From Oxytricha trifallax (Eukaryota > Ciliophora > Spirotrichea > Sporadotrichida > Oxytrichidae), in assembly GCA_000711775.1 (NCBI GenBank), contig ARYC01000045.1, positions 186,001 through 250,000 of the forward strand: a stretch of DNA of 64,000 nucleotides, given 5' to 3'. Of this stretch, positions 36,701 to 48,745 are shown in pieces. Each line of letters opens with the position of its first letter. The first letter of the stretch is position 1. The notes below the pieces were generated by a model that was not told where the DNA came from, did no database searches, and worked only from the letters and a program-made list of their open reading frames with translations. The position numbers were made by a program, and so were the translations under genes.

Positions 36701-38508
36701 TTGTCATTGATCATACCTAGAAATTTTGGTAATATACTTCTATATTACTATGCCTCTTATACCAAGACTTCTAGATGTAAATGCTAAGGTAATCACAGCC
36801 TCGTCAGCATGAATAAACTTAATATTATTCAATAAGACTCTCAGCAATTAATTATAAATACAATTTAAGTTGTAGTTGTAAAATGGCAGAGTAAAATCAA
36901 TTACTCTCTTGATTCGATTTACACCATAGTAAAAAATGCCATTTACCTTAAAAATGTTTGCAACAGACTATGCAGAGATCTTCAACTCAGAAACTGGTGG
37001 TGAAAAATATCAGCTTGTTGGTCGAGAGAGAAGTGAGCCCCATACTTCAAAGTTTACTCATTAATAAGATAGTCAATATGCTTCTATAGAAACCTTGACG
37101 TACTCTAAGGCTTAGAATTCAGCTATTATTGCTTAAGTTATACTTTTATAAGACAGAGGGAGCAAACAGTTGATGGACTTCACTTTAAGAGCAGTGCAAT
37201 TGATTTATAATTGAGTACTGGTTTGACTTATTCACTGTATATATTACATCCATATCGCAGTTTAAACACTAAATCTATATACTTTTCATCATAAATAGAC
37301 ACCCCAAAAGCTTGCTATTTTTGTCTCGCATTTAATTAATAACCCCAACTCCAAACAACTTCCCTAAAAATCAAATCACTTATAAACCTCATTAAGGGAT
37401 TTTGGGATTTTAAATCCATAGAAATTGACGAAGAGGAGTAAGCTGTGAAAAGAGAAAAAATTATTAAGAAACTCAAGAAAATATCACAATCAGGGCGATT
37501 TAGAGTAGCCATGACTATGCTCTTTATCGGGATACTTTTCTCTTCTTATTTTATTGCGATATTCATTCTCTCAATTAAGACTTTTGAGAATATTTACGAG
37601 GCAGTGAACGACCTTGATGTACTATATAAGAAAAATACCTGCATAGCCAACATATTCCTACACTATCTATTTTGATATATTTAAACTTTGATTAAAAATC
37701 GACAGGAGGTTCTTTTAAACACACCAAGCTAATAAATGAAGACTAAAATATATATTGAATAATGCTTAGCTTATGAATAAACTTACACAAAAATAAAGAG
37801 AGATTAGAAAGTATACTTTGACTAGATAAATAAATATATGCAAGATCTGGATACTTCAAAGTTTTGCGATATCGTTCAAGAATCTGCTACACCAGATGAT
37901 TTTCCAATCACAAAAAGCGCTTGCTTGAATATTTACAATTCAATATTCTCGAAGGGGTTATCGTATGCAAGACAGCAGATACTTAAAACCCTGAATTTCT
38001 AAAATCTAGTGTTTACAAGCAAAGATTCTTAATATAGAAATCAGACATTTTTAGGTGACATGTATGAAAATTAAGAAATTCTCTTATTTATATATACCAA
38101 AGAATTCGTGATCGACATTACCACATCAAGATTGCTAAAAACTGCTTATGATTCTATTGTTAGCTATTAGAAGATCATTTTCAACAGCTATATTATTGTT
38201 TAAACATATTTAAAACAATTATACTATTCAAAATTATTTTCCACAACACTTATTTAGCTTTATCAAAAGTAAAGCAATATTGTATTTTCGTTAATGTGCT
38301 TTTTCCTAATGCTAGCATTGATATTCATAAAATTTTAATTTCTATTCGATAATTTAATTTATTAATATATTTTTGATTGTTCTACTTTGTGATATACAGT
38401 AAAATGAAAAGAATTATGATGGACTGTAACACACTTTTGAAGATATTACCAATTTCTTAGCTTGATCATGAAACCCATGTTCACCTTAAAACATTTATAT
38501 TCAATTGA
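30720..38508 (+). CDS. Two-pass membrane protein gene split by a TBE transposon and several IESs
   Basis: The ATG at 30720 opens MRANSQQPSQKNDKELNLEI. The first 2.6 kb is a series of Ser/Asn/Lys/Gln-rich coding blocks (near 30930, 31033-31165, 31260-31410, 31610-31820, 31980-32050, 32640-32790 and 33190-33350) separated by AT-rich inserts. The last block before the transposon ends ENLQNELYQLQ. After it the frame continues SIEIDEEEQAVKREKIIKK, a membrane helix (MTMLFIGILFSSYFIAIFIL), a large outer region (37840-38230), a second helix (VFSLMCFFLMLALIFIKF) and a short tail ending at TGA 38506-38508. The join across the TBE through AATC is in frame. The second half resembles the end of the TmcB-like gene in layout, but I cannot name it. 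Exact borders of the small N-terminal inserts were not solved. Confidence 0.6.
33352..33430 (+). repeat. TBE left terminal inverted repeat
   Basis: Matches the right end inverted, e.g. AATGAGGTTTATAAGTG is shared exactly and a TGATTTT.AGGGAA.TTGTT block nearly so. Confidence 0.9.
33456..34890 (-). pseudogene. TBE zinc-finger/protein-kinase ORF (57-kDa type)
   Basis: The N-terminal part has Cys/His clusters: CDICE, a CEKC pair and YDCFECHQQYTHTRDLKKH, a C2H2-type finger. The C-terminal part is a kinase-like domain with GIKELHKLGFVHRVIKPENI and NIIDFNRVL. This matches the zinc-finger-kinase product carried by TBEs, whose role is unclear. The zinc-finger part lies in more than one frame (at least one shift near 34650), so the copy is broken. 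The kinase part is open to the TGA at 33458-33456. The catalytic loop reads HRV where active kinases have HRD, and the magnesium loop is DFN instead of DFG, so even a whole protein would probably lack catalysis. Confidence 0.8.
35479..36250 (+). pseudogene. TBE 22-kDa-type ORF
   Basis: The ATG at 35479 opens MNNAMKSVQAQELIQRFRSK and runs through ISESWLSELQKHPYISSK, typical of the second TBE frame. The coding content shifts frame near 36020, where the original frame soon meets TGA while a neighbouring frame continues with KSGTGIFLMKEQCKLHREN. TAA and TAG are used as Gln. The function of this TBE protein is not known; I infer identity from position between the other two TBE genes, from size and from strand. 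Confidence 0.7.
36300..37240 (-). pseudogene. TBE transposase (42-kDa type, DDE superfamily), broken
   Basis: The conserved pieces of a Tc1/mariner-like DDE enzyme are visible in order: NNIKFIHADEAVI with the first Asp, ILLVDNLSDHKTKEASKSYE with the second Asp, and VHYSPYFNGIEFYW with the final Glu. TBE transposases cut out the element and are needed for genome rearrangement in Oxytricha (established knowledge of the family). This copy is split over several frames with internal TGAs, so it cannot make a full enzyme as it stands. Confidence 0.85.
37338..37412 (-). repeat. TBE right terminal inverted repeat
   Basis: Inverted counterpart of 33352-33430. The outer tip is GGGATTTTGGGATTTT, a degenerate G4T4-like sequence. 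Confidence 0.9.
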
Positions 38509-38770
38509 TTAATTTAATTTAAATTAAATAAGAATTTAACATTATTTATCATTTTACCTATTATTGATACAATAATTCCTGAATTTAGGCTAAATAGAGA
38601 ATTGATAATAATCTTTATTATAATTTAAATAATGTCTTAAGGAATGCAAAATAATTAATGTAAGCTAATTTTCGTTAATGAACAAAAAACTTCACTATAA
38701 TTCCTAATGGAAAGCCTATTTAATCTAAGCTGATTAATCTTAATAGAAGATTGTAATACTTTATATAGAT

Positions 38771-41700
38771 ATGGATACATTTATGCTAGACCTAGATTCT
38801 ATTATAAGAGAGTTAAATTCTTAGAATAATAAACTAGATGGGTTAAACTAACTCGCGGAGGCCTTTAATTAAGGTTGCTCAACTGATAAAGTAATAAAAT
38901 TGAATAAATGTACAAAACAAATGTTTTTTATTCAAAATACTTAAATTTTAATGAAAAATTAGAACTGCTAGTTTCCTCAGTCAATTAGATAAACTTTTTA
39001 TCGGATTACGCTCATGTTTAGGTGCTGAACAAAACGATTTAGAAGTGGTATTAAGAGCCAATTAAATCTTAATAGATATGCTTCCAGACATTTAACATTC
39101 TGACGATTTAGAAATTCAATTTGCACAGCTAGTTCCATTATTTATCGATAACCTTGGAAGCCCAAAAGTATAATATATTTCAAAGGATCCAATACCCTAT
39201 GATACACTTTTTTTTAATAATCTTTTTCTTGTCTTTTTTACAATCTATTTTTATCTAGGCAGTTTTAAGAAAGTCTACTCACAAATGCATAGCTACCTAT
39301 GTCAAAGTGTCTAAAAAGCTGGAATTTGTTTTATTGCATATTATTCATACAGGTTTGGATAGTGAAAATTCGAGAACAAGATAACACTCTATGCTTGTCA
39401 TTCCAGCTTTATTATCGCTGAAACCTTAAGTTATAGATAAACCTGCATCAGAAATGGTTGAGCTTATAAAATCAATTATTGCAAGCGCTAATTAGGAATT
39501 AAGGAAATTGTTAAATTAAAAAATAACCTGAATATATTATTTAGAATTATCTTAAAATTAAAAGGAGCTTTATTCAATAAAGGGGTAAAAACATTCTTAC
39601 ACTTTTTATTTTTCTCAATTTATGAATGATAAAATAATATTAACCAATGAATAATACAATAATTTTAATCATTTTATTAATAGAAATATTATCTAGTAAA
39701 TAAGAATTATATTCATTAAAATCTAATTTTTAATTAAAGTTTCCTATAAATCATGAAAGCATATTGCAAATTTATTTCCCAAATATTTGTTATTTAGCTC
39801 TAATAAGAAATTGAGAGATCCTTAAGAAATCGTTGCAAAAACTGCAAGAAAGCTTTTACTTGAAATCAATAAATGCTATCCTATTTAGTTTGAAAACTAA
39901 ATTATAAATTCTTTGAGGTCAGAAGAGGATCGATTAATATGCAAAACTGCTTTAAGAAATGATGAGGATGAAATATAAAGAGTATTGACTCAATTAGCTA
40001 ATTCTAATTAAAATTAGCAGTTATAATAATTTAGGAAGGCAAGTGAAGAACCAAAACTTATCAATAATTAGCAGTAGAATTTTCAAAGCTAACAGACTAG
40101 TGCTTATAAATCTAATTTAAATAATCCAGGGCTTGGTTTGAGTGTAGTTGGCAAAGAAATTTTATCAAGCAGTAATAACTTAGGCTCATAAATGGGCTCA
40201 ATGCAAGTTTTAGACAAAATCATATCTTAAGCTAAGGAAGAATCTAAATATCCTATGGGGCAAAACGGGTTGTTTTTTGGTTTTCTTGAAGAGCACTTAA
40301 TCGAAGCATTAAATGAAAATAATCAATGGAAGGTAAGCTTAATCTAAATTTAAAATGTTTAGGAAAGAACTAACTCAATTGAAGCGATAGAGAGCAGGTT
40401 GAACATGATTCTTATGAATGAAAAGAAAGTCGAATTTATGCCCTACTCAAATCATTTTCTTGGATTTATGATTCAATACATACCTGACATAAATTTCAAG
40501 ATTTCTCTGACTTCTATAAAAATCATTAGTAAATTATAACTTGGTAAATATTTTTGTTTAGGTAAACTGCTTTCAATGAACTTGATAAACTTTAAAAAAT
40601 ACTATTAATAGTTAGTCTCTGTATTAATAGAAAAACTTTCAGATAGTAAAGTGGTTATAAGATAATCAGTTCTAAAGTGTACAGCTTTAATTATAAGTGT
40701 AATTATTCATTTATATTATAATTTGTTTTTCATAGAATTACAAACCAAGTATTTTTGCATTCCATGTAATGAGGTATTTGCAGCATAATAATTGGCATGT
40801 AAGAGAGGGTGCTATCTTGCTTTTGGCTCACTGTGTAATAACCCAGACACTTATAAAATCAAATAATGATATTAATATTGGAGGAGTGTAACAAACTCCA
40901 GAAATGGATATTCCTCTTCCATAGAATCCCTCTTTAATTCAAGAGATATGCTCGCTCATGCTAACTGAAGATAAACAAAAAAATCAAAATTATGTAACAG
41001 ATTTGCTCGCTCTAATTATTGATAAAAGTCAACAGCAATCCAAGACTAAGTAATTGATCTAAAAATATTTCAATATATCACCCTAATTCAGTTCTGACGA
41101 CGATGTTCTTGATTATTGCGAAAATTAAAAAGAAAAAATTCTATACAAGTCTATTATTGAAAGGTTACGAAAAGGATCCCTCCCTTACATAAATGAAGAA
41201 TAGATTGTAGAGTTTCCAATTCCAACCACAAACCTATTGACCTAAAAAACTACTCCTCATTAAAAATTAAATAATAAAAATGTTTATTAAGAGGAACAAA
41301 CTGAGAAAACATAATACCTTCTAAATTAAGAAACAATAGCAAGTAACATGACAAAAGCTCCTTCTCAAAATTTCATCGAAATGAAAAGAAAGTAGCAGCA
41401 ATAATAATTGGAAGAAGAAAAGAAAACTAATCTAAATTCAAGCAACTCTTATTAACCCACTTCCTACTACAGTAGATTTAGCAGTGTAGACACTAAATAA
41501 GGTCTCATGTCTTCCAAAATTGACGAAGATAGTTTATCAGGGAATCTCACAGCTAGTAAAGAAACTGATAAGATTGCAATGTGGCTGCCCTCTTTTAGTA
41601 ATCCAATAAATGGGTCTGTGGAAAATATAAGCACATCTGGCAAGATAAAGCCTTTGTAGCTTGGTTAAGTTAAATAAAATTCCAGGTAGAGTTAAAATTA

Positions 41701-44656
41701 ATTAACTTTAAATGAAACTTCAAACAACTTAAATGCTACATAAAACACAGGAATTTCTCAGTAAACTAAAATTGAGATATTTTTTAATTGCTCTTAGTAT
41801 AATTTACGATTTAAGAATTAAGTTCTTATAGAAATCAAGGATTGGTAAATTAAACATCATCAGCATACGGAAGCAATATTGATAGATTGGGATACACACC
41901 TGACTATCATTAGAGATAGCCAAGATCTATTCAGTCAAACGAAATGAGATTGAGATAAAATTAGACGGATGTGATAATGTCTGATTCAGATTTTATTAAG
42001 AATTAAAACTAAAAGAAATGATGTTATGACTAAATTAAATGCAAGTGGTTTCAGCTTAATGATTTAATTTAATTCTTTTTTCATTTATAACATTAACAAT
42101 ATGATTCAGACATATGAAAAAGATTAAGAATTTCTTTGATTAATGATTCTATTTTTATAATAATTTTACTAACTAATACTATTATTATTATTTATAGTTT
42201 AGTCTATAAAAAATTCATTAACTTTAAAAACAAAATAAATAGCCTTTTCAAATTAATTTAAGGTTATAAGGCTTTAAATCAGTTAAATTCAAACACAATT
42301 TAAAACGATTTCCGAATTCATTAAGCAATCCCATTCTAAAAGAATATGAGCTAAAGTACAGGTGGACCTACAGGTTTTGGTCATAATGATAAATCTAATC
42401 CATACGTAAGTGATAGATTGAAATTGCTTAAATCAAATCAAAAGTATCAAGAAACTTCTTCAATAAGCACCAACTCCCCAGACAAGTATAGTGTTCATCA
42501 CTTTGACACCCAAGAAGATGAATAATAACTTGTTAAGCATAATTCTGATTAAGTTAAATCATTGAATCCACCAATATTGTAACAGAGGAAAGTAGGTTCT
42601 TAGCCCAATACAAGCTTTAACGGACCAGTTAGGGCAACTCATGAGTTCATGTAAACAATAAATACAGACGAAAACTCTGAATATAATTTCAATGCTACTC
42701 CTAGTATGATAAAAAGCAAAAAGCCTCCCTTGACTTAAAAGTAATCTGTTGCTTCTGTTGTATCATCAAAGTCACAAACAAGAGCCTAATCAGTTGATAA
42801 TTCAATTCAATTATAATTAAAAGAGCAATAATCAAGTACTATAAGTAATACAGGAGACTCTTATGCTCCAATAGAAGAGCCCTTATAAAATCCTGAAAAA
42901 TAATTACTGCAATGCTTGGAACAGCTTAAATCTGGCGACTGGGCAAAACAGTTCGAAGCATGTAATACTCTTAAAAGAATGGCACTTTTTCACAAATAAC
43001 TTCTTGCGTTCTCAAATCCTTCTTAGGGTTAAATACTAAAAGAGATGGTCAAAATTGTAGATTCATTGAGATCATAGCTTTCTAAAAATGCACTGATCAC
43101 AATGAAAATTATGATAGAAAATTTACCATAAAAGGATATGGAACCTTATATTGATACGATTCTACCAGCAGTTTTAAAAAAGGCTGCTGATACAAATGTT
43201 TTCATTTCTGAATCTGCTGATGCCTGCTTGATTGCACTTTGCTCATGTTTATCAGAAAATAAAGTCTTTACATCGTTGTAATCTCAATCAAATGTGAAGA
43301 GCAATCCTATGAAAATAAAACTTGCTTATTGTTATAATGCTTTAATTGATAAAATTGGAGCAAGAATCAGATAATATCAGAATTGCGATAAACTTATTCA
43401 GACTGTTGTTGGTTTCTTAAATGAAGGAGCTATCGAGGTTAGAAATACAGCTAGAATAGGACTCCTTAGTCTTAGAAATATCTTTGGATCTTAAAGAGAA
43501 TTGGAAAACTTCCTTCAGAGGTTTGTTACAAATGAGAAGTAGCTTGATAAGATAAAACAAATGCTCGATAAAAATGATCTAGATTCTGTAAGTAATGTTG
43601 GAAGTACGAGGTATGGATCAAGCATGAGGAATAGTTCCTTAGAAACTAGAAGTGCAGGAGCTTTCAAGGGAGGGTAACCATAAGTCACCGCAACGGGCAG
43701 TGATGGATTTGGAAAATTTACGCAATCATCTGATTTTAATATGCAATAAACTTTCCTCAAAAGTTCTGGAGGTAGTAGCGTTGGTTTTAATAGCACTTCA
43801 AACACTTTCAAAAAAACTAATAATTTAGTGTCAAAGCCAATTGACCCTATGCTAATGGAAGAATTTAAATAAATAGTAGCAGAACTCAGTACAAACGAAT
43901 GGAACAAGAGGCTAAAGTCAATTGATACTCTATCTGAATTCGTTAAGAATAACATAAATACAATTAAATCAGCACCTCCAGCTAAATTTATCTCTCTAAT
44001 TGATGCATTTTGTAAAGTTCTCAATGATAATAATGCAAAAGTTCTCAGTCATGCCTAATTGACATTCAGAACACTATTACTGAATGAAAGTTTAAGAAAT
44101 GTCATAGAATAAAACTTATCTATGATTGTTCAAGCTTTGAATAATAATCTGTAAAGTACTAATTTTTCAGTAAGAGAACAGGGAGACATTCTTTTTAGTC
44201 TGCTTGAAGGAGCTGTAGATCCAAATTTACTGATACCTCCTCTCACAGCTCAAATAAACCTGAAACTTAATAATTTAATTATATTTTCATTAATATATTA
44301 AGTTTAAATCTGGCAAATAATAGGTCTAAGGTACAACTAATAGAAAGATTGTCAAGTAAGAATTTTACCATAAATTTAATCATAATTATTTAGATTTAAT
44401 TGAAAGAGTAGACAAACCTTAGATAATATAGAAATACATATAACCGCTAACTTAGGCAAATAATAAAATTCAGAGTGAAGCTAGCACTAATTCAAAATTA
44501 AAAGAAGCACTTACAAATCTTTCAAGAAGGCTGTAAGCGATTTATAAAAATATTTAACACAAATTTAAAAATTTTATATTTTTAACGCTTAAATAAAAAA
44601 TATTGTAAAATCACGATTTAAAGCCAATAACAAAATAACTAATAAGCACATTATGA
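38771..44656 (+). CDS. Multi-TOG-domain microtubule protein (crescerin/TOGARAM or CLASP type)
   Basis: TOG domains are HEAT-repeat arrays that bind tubulin. The ATG at 38771 opens MDTFMLDLDSIIRELNS. The first domain includes LVPLFIDNLGSPKAVLRKST, and a second region lies around 40280-41050. After a long Ser/Asn/Gln linker two more domains follow: one starting KSGDWAKQFEACNTLKRMAL and the other LSTNEWNKRLKSIDTLSEFV, each with paired VRN/VR..A helices. Four TOG units with a linker favour crescerin/TOGARAM, a ciliary protein. Introns are short (e.g. 40332-40361 and 39169-39257). A 327-bp IES splits the linker and otherwise mimics an intergenic gap with a stop and a start codon. A small TTAA-flanked insert lies near 44275. 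Stop TGA 44654-44656. Confidence 0.8.
42018..42344. other. 327-bp IES in the TOG gene, pointer CTAAAAGAA
   Basis: The 9-bp repeat CTAAAAGAA is at 42009-42017 and 42336-42344. Without removal the upstream frame ends at a TGA at once and a new ATG follows at the right border. With removal the frame reads NQNQKNMSQSTGGPTGFG, one continuous protein. Confidence 0.75.
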
Positions 44657-44860
44657 TTAATTCTCCTACTGACAATACTTGAAATAACTTACGTATTTTA
44701 AATTATTTTTAAGTTAATTGAAAGTGTAAATAATTTAAATTAAAAATTATGAAATAAATATTCGATGATAAGTGAATGATGATCTCTTTTATTTATAAGA
44801 GCAATTTAAGTATAGGTGACTTACTAATGGCACAGTTGATTCATAAAGATTCCAGTTATA

Positions 44861-46978
44861 TCAAATTTCAATCAAATCTATTTGAGCTTCCCTTACTTCC
44901 CAATTAGAATTATAAGCTACTTACGTTTGATCCTGATTCTTACTATTATCTACTTTTCTGCAACTACTTACTGCTCTTATAGCGAATTTAGAATTTATAA
45001 AGAATTATAATAATACACCAAAATCATTAAATAAATCATTATACTTTATGCCTGGCTGTAATTATAATTGAACTGCATACTTCCAACATCCATTAAACTT
45101 TCTCTATAATGACTCTTAGGACTGAGGATTGGTGGATCCATTTCGTATTTCTTATTCATATACTAATTGCTTTACTATTTACCCAATTTTTATTAAAACT
45201 TCTGATTATGTTAGGTCTCTCTATATATATCGTTATTCTCAATGTCATGATATTGATTTTTATCATAATCATTGTATAAATTAGATGAGCTCTCCTAACT
45301 ATGTAAATGATTTTCTTCATCATCCTCGATTTCAATAGTCTTTGGCTCAAATTATTCATAGCTATTTATGGAGACTTGACTATTCTTACTAGTGTCTATA
45401 ACTTAATACTAATTCTACTTCTTTGAGTTATTTTTTAGCTTTTGGCTTTGATCTGTATTTTGTATACAGGCATTTTTATCAGCTTTGTTACTCTCTTAGA
45501 AATCAGAAATTTTTCTGCCATTTTCATGACTCAAAACTCTTTACTTTGTGATGGTCTCATTCATACTTTTGTTTATGACTCCAAATCCACTATCTTTCAT
45601 ATCATCTGCAAAATCTCCGCTTAGTGCGTACCCTTAATTGTTATTTTGCATTCCATACTTTCCCATATAGTAACTTTGATCATTGTTTGTCAAGAAAGTC
45701 TGAGTGATAGTTTAGTCACTCAATCGCTTATCCATGTTGCTACTTTGATTATGACTGGTGTTATTTATTGATTTTCTGTTTTAAAGCGTTGTGGATCTAC
45801 GCTCCATTCTGCTAACTGCAAATAAAACATAGCTAAGAGCAATAGTTATGACTATTTCTGAAGAGTAAAAAGGAATCACTCCATAGATGTTTGGATTTTC
45901 AAATATTTTCTTTAGTTTCTTAATGTCAGCATAGAGGTACAACCTTGCAGTCAAAAATACGATAAATATCAGGAAGATAGAGATTAGCTTGTACTTTATT
46001 TCTATGAATAAGTGAGGATAATTTAGCTTTAACTTTGACATAATCGCGATAAAGAGAGGTATGAAAGAGAAAGTTGTGATACAATATATTCCAAATAATA
46101 TACAGTCATTCACACTAATCATATATAAGGCAATATTATTTATCTTACTTTAGAAATGAATCTCCAATAGTACTAACAAGTGCTACTGCTACTAATTTCA
46201 ATAGCAAGGCAGTAATAGAAATAGAAACACAAATTAGCATTCCAATTTTATACCCCTTTTATGTGTAAACTTTTTGGGCCTCATCCCCTGATTTATAAAG
46301 GAAAACGCAAAATTAGAGCCTGTAATGAAATATATTTATACTATCTTAAGTGAAACTTACCAATTAAAGAACTGAACTATAGATGCTGTAATTATGAAAT
46401 CAAAAGGAATCTCAAAGTAAAAGTAATCTACAATTTAGTCTTTCATGTAAAAGTCTTAATGGCTTTCATCGGGATTTACTAAGGAGTAAATAAATACCGC
46501 CAGTCTAACTATATAAATTAGATAAGTCAATTTTAGATTTTTATTTATTAAAATTTAGCATCAAGAAATATCTTTCATAGACTTACTTGAAATAGTTAGA
46601 AATATGAATGTAATTGTTAAAGTATTAGAAAGTGTTCTATTCTCTTTTAATCTTAAAGTTCGATAAGACGCCATCAACATTATTAAAGCAGTGATATTAT
46701 CTAAATAGCTTTCAAAATATATTGCCTAACTTTAATTTAAATAATTTATTTAATAATCAACAAATACTATAGATTGTTAGGAATGTTATATCAATAAATC
46801 TCTGGGCAACTAATTAATCATCTGTATTGTTTCCTGCAAAGAGTTCATAGTATTATTATATACCATTTTATTGTTAAGAACTTGGATATTTTATTTGCAT
46901 ATTCATAATCATAGGTTTTAATTGAGAACTTAAATTAATCTCTGTCTTTAAGACATGTTCATTTATGTTATCATTCAT
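44861..46978 (-). CDS. Multi-pass (about seven-helix) membrane protein with a long charged tail
   Basis: The ATG at 46978-46976 opens MNDNINEHVLKTEINLSSQL. Hydrophobic segments follow in successive exons: FIDITFLTIYSIC, ALIMLMASYRTL, TLTITFIFLTIS, FDFIITASIVQFF, MLICVSISITALLLKLVAVA, YKLISIFLIFIVFLTARLYL and IVITIALSYVLFAVS. This gives about seven helices with an outside N-terminus. A tail of about 270 residues rich in Asn, Ser, Asp and Lys ends in NWEVREAQIDLIEI and TGA 44863-44861. The topology resembles GPCR-like or THH1/TOM1/TOM3-like proteins, but no diagnostic motif was seen. Short introns or inserts lie near 46730-46790, 46555-46590, 46325-46360 and 46125-46150; I did not separate introns from IESs here. 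Confidence 0.6.
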
Positions 46979-47185
46979 TTTTATAAATATTATAGCATTT
47001 ACAAGAATGTTTATTTATAAATCTTAAATATCCTTATATATTTCAATAATAATTGCATTGAATCTAGACTTTAGGGTTGATGGTTTTTTACTAGAATAAA
47101 GAATAATTAATAACAGGATTTTAATAATCAAATGATGTTATATGAGTTTTCTAAGATACTTATCTTATCAATAATTTTTTTGATT

Positions 47186-48745
47186 TCATTCCAAAAATGA
47201 GAGGCTGTTTGCAGGGACATAGATCTTTGGCTGTCCATTGAGTTGGACATTGATCTTGTTGTCGCCTGTTACAGTAGTGCAATCTGAGGGATTGAGTTGA
47301 TCGCAAAGCTTAACTCCAGCTCCATAGGGGTGGTAAGTTATAGTTCTAGCTTAAACACCTTTATCATCGTTGGAAGTTACAATAAGAACTTCACCTCTTG
47401 AGAAAGCGTAGAAATGGTCGTCGCAATATCTTTCGATGTGTTCCTTACCCCAGACTTATAAAATAGCATTAATTATTAAATTGGATATACATTATGAGTT
47501 GTTATAGTGATTCTTTCTGACAGTGTTCATCTTAGCAATGACTTTGTAGAGATCTGAGTTAGTGTTGAAGTTAGTCCAAAGAGTTTCTCTGTTAGCTGGG
47601 TCATTACCACCAGCAAATCCTTGCTCGGTACCATAGTAAACAATTGGGATACCTTGAGAGAATAAAGTAAAAGCAAGAGCATTCTTAAGCATGTTTATAG
47701 AGTAGGTCATGCTCAAGAATCTTGCATTATCGTGGTTGTCAATGAAAACTCCAAGAGCATCAACGTCGTGGAAGGCTGTTCTCTCCACACTGAGAGTGTC
47801 TCTAATTTCATACATGCTGTGTCCAAAGTTAAAGACGTTTCTCAAAGTGAAGTAGAGTGGGTAGTTAAGAGTAGCATCAAGTGCGTTGTTGGCATAGTTA
47901 GCAACATAGCCAATTTCACCCTTAAGGACCTCACCAATTGAAAACACTCCAGCTGATTGTTTGTATTCTTGCCAGAAATCAACCTTGACATGAGGAGTTG
48001 TATCCACACGGATACCATCAAAATTGTAGGTTTGAACAGTGTCAGAAATCCATTTCTTCAATGTGTCTCTAACAAACTTAAAATATGATAAGCTTTCAAT
48101 ATATAATAGGAACCTGACAATAATTTAAATGTAAACTAGTTGTCTTAATTAAGATCTGGGAGATTTGCAAGTCTGCATCTCTCAACCTCATCTTGGTTAT
48201 TCCAGTCATTAATTTGACATTTATCATGATAATGGCTGGCATCATTGAATGGAGTAACCTTAGAGTAATCAGTGTCAATATAAGCGACATGATTGGCTAC
48301 CACATCTAACATAACCCAAATTCCCTTAGAGTGAGCAACATTAATCATTGATTTCAATGAGTTTGCATCTCCGAAATGTGGATTAGGGTTGTACCAATTT
48401 AATGCAGCGTATCCATGATAGTCGTCTCCGTAGTTTTCTGGGTTTATTTATAGCTTATGAAATAATTGAGAATGAATATTCTAATACTATTATTTAAAGT
48501 ATAAAGGGATTGGAGATATCCAAATAGCATCAAATCCCATTCCCTTGATATAGTCAAGCTGGTTTTCGATACCTTTCCAGTCTCCTCCGCAGTACTTGTG
48601 AATATCAGCACAGCCTTAAGTATTTCCATCTGATCTCCAGAATCTATCAGTAAGGAGTTGATAGATAGTTCTAGATTTCCACTCATCCTTGGTGTGTCCA
48701 AGCACTGAAGTAGAGCAGAATAGTGCAATTATAGTAGTTAAATTT
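47186..48745 (-). CDS. Secreted alpha-amylase (GH13)
   Basis: Hydrolyses alpha-1,4-glucan, probably in the food vacuole or outside the cell. The N-terminus [14 protein letters not shown] is signal-peptide-like, but no ATG is in frame, so the first codons are probably on another segment. GH13 regions in order are MLDVVANHV (region I), [12 protein letters not shown] with the nucleophile Asp (region II), IGEVLKGE with the acid/base Glu (region III) and [11 protein letters not shown] with the stabilising Asp (region IV). The domain of C-terminal strands ends [14 protein letters not shown] and TGA 47188-47186. Three IESs, with pointers GGG, AAACT and TTAT, interrupt it, and each join restores the frame. 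No intron was needed. Confidence 0.93.
47460..47495. other. IES in the amylase gene, pointer TTAT
   Basis: TTAT at 47456-47459 and 47492-47495. Removing 36 nt gives [18 protein letters not shown] in frame. Confidence 0.7.
48079..48137. other. IES in the amylase gene, pointer AAACT
   Basis: AAACT at 48074-48078 and 48133-48137. Removing 59 nt gives [17 protein letters not shown], as expected before the GH13 catalytic Asp helix. Confidence 0.8.
48443..48508. other. IES in the amylase gene, pointer GGG
   Basis: GGG at 48440-48442 and 48506-48508. Removing 66 nt gives [18 protein letters not shown], a canonical GH13 stretch. Confidence 0.8.

Larger units (their letters stand above)
33352..37416. 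mobile_element. TBE (telomere-bearing element) transposon, 4.07 kb, decayed, inserted as an IES
   Basis: A Tc1/mariner-superfamily DNA transposon of spirotrich germlines. It has imperfect inverted repeats of about 75 bp. The ends read AAAACTCCAAAAGCCC (left) and AAAATCCCAAAATCCC (right, inverted), degenerate forms of the telomere-like C4A4C4A4 tips of TBEs. Total length 4065 bp is close to the known 4.1 kb. Three coding regions of the TBE set are present: a zinc-finger/kinase frame (-), the 22-kDa frame (+) and a DDE transposase (-), all with frame breaks. AATC at 33348-33351 and 37413-37416 flanks it; removing it with one AATC restores the host gene frame. Confidence 0.92.

Noticed and set aside
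43515-44024. A 169-codon minus-strand gene
   Set aside because: It is the antisense of a clear TOG domain on the plus strand.
38700-44660. Two separate TOG-protein genes
   Set aside because: The 9-bp pointer at the supposed gap and the continuous frame after its removal favour one gene.
47732-47941. A plus-strand small protein
   Set aside because: It is antisense to the catalytic region of alpha-amylase.
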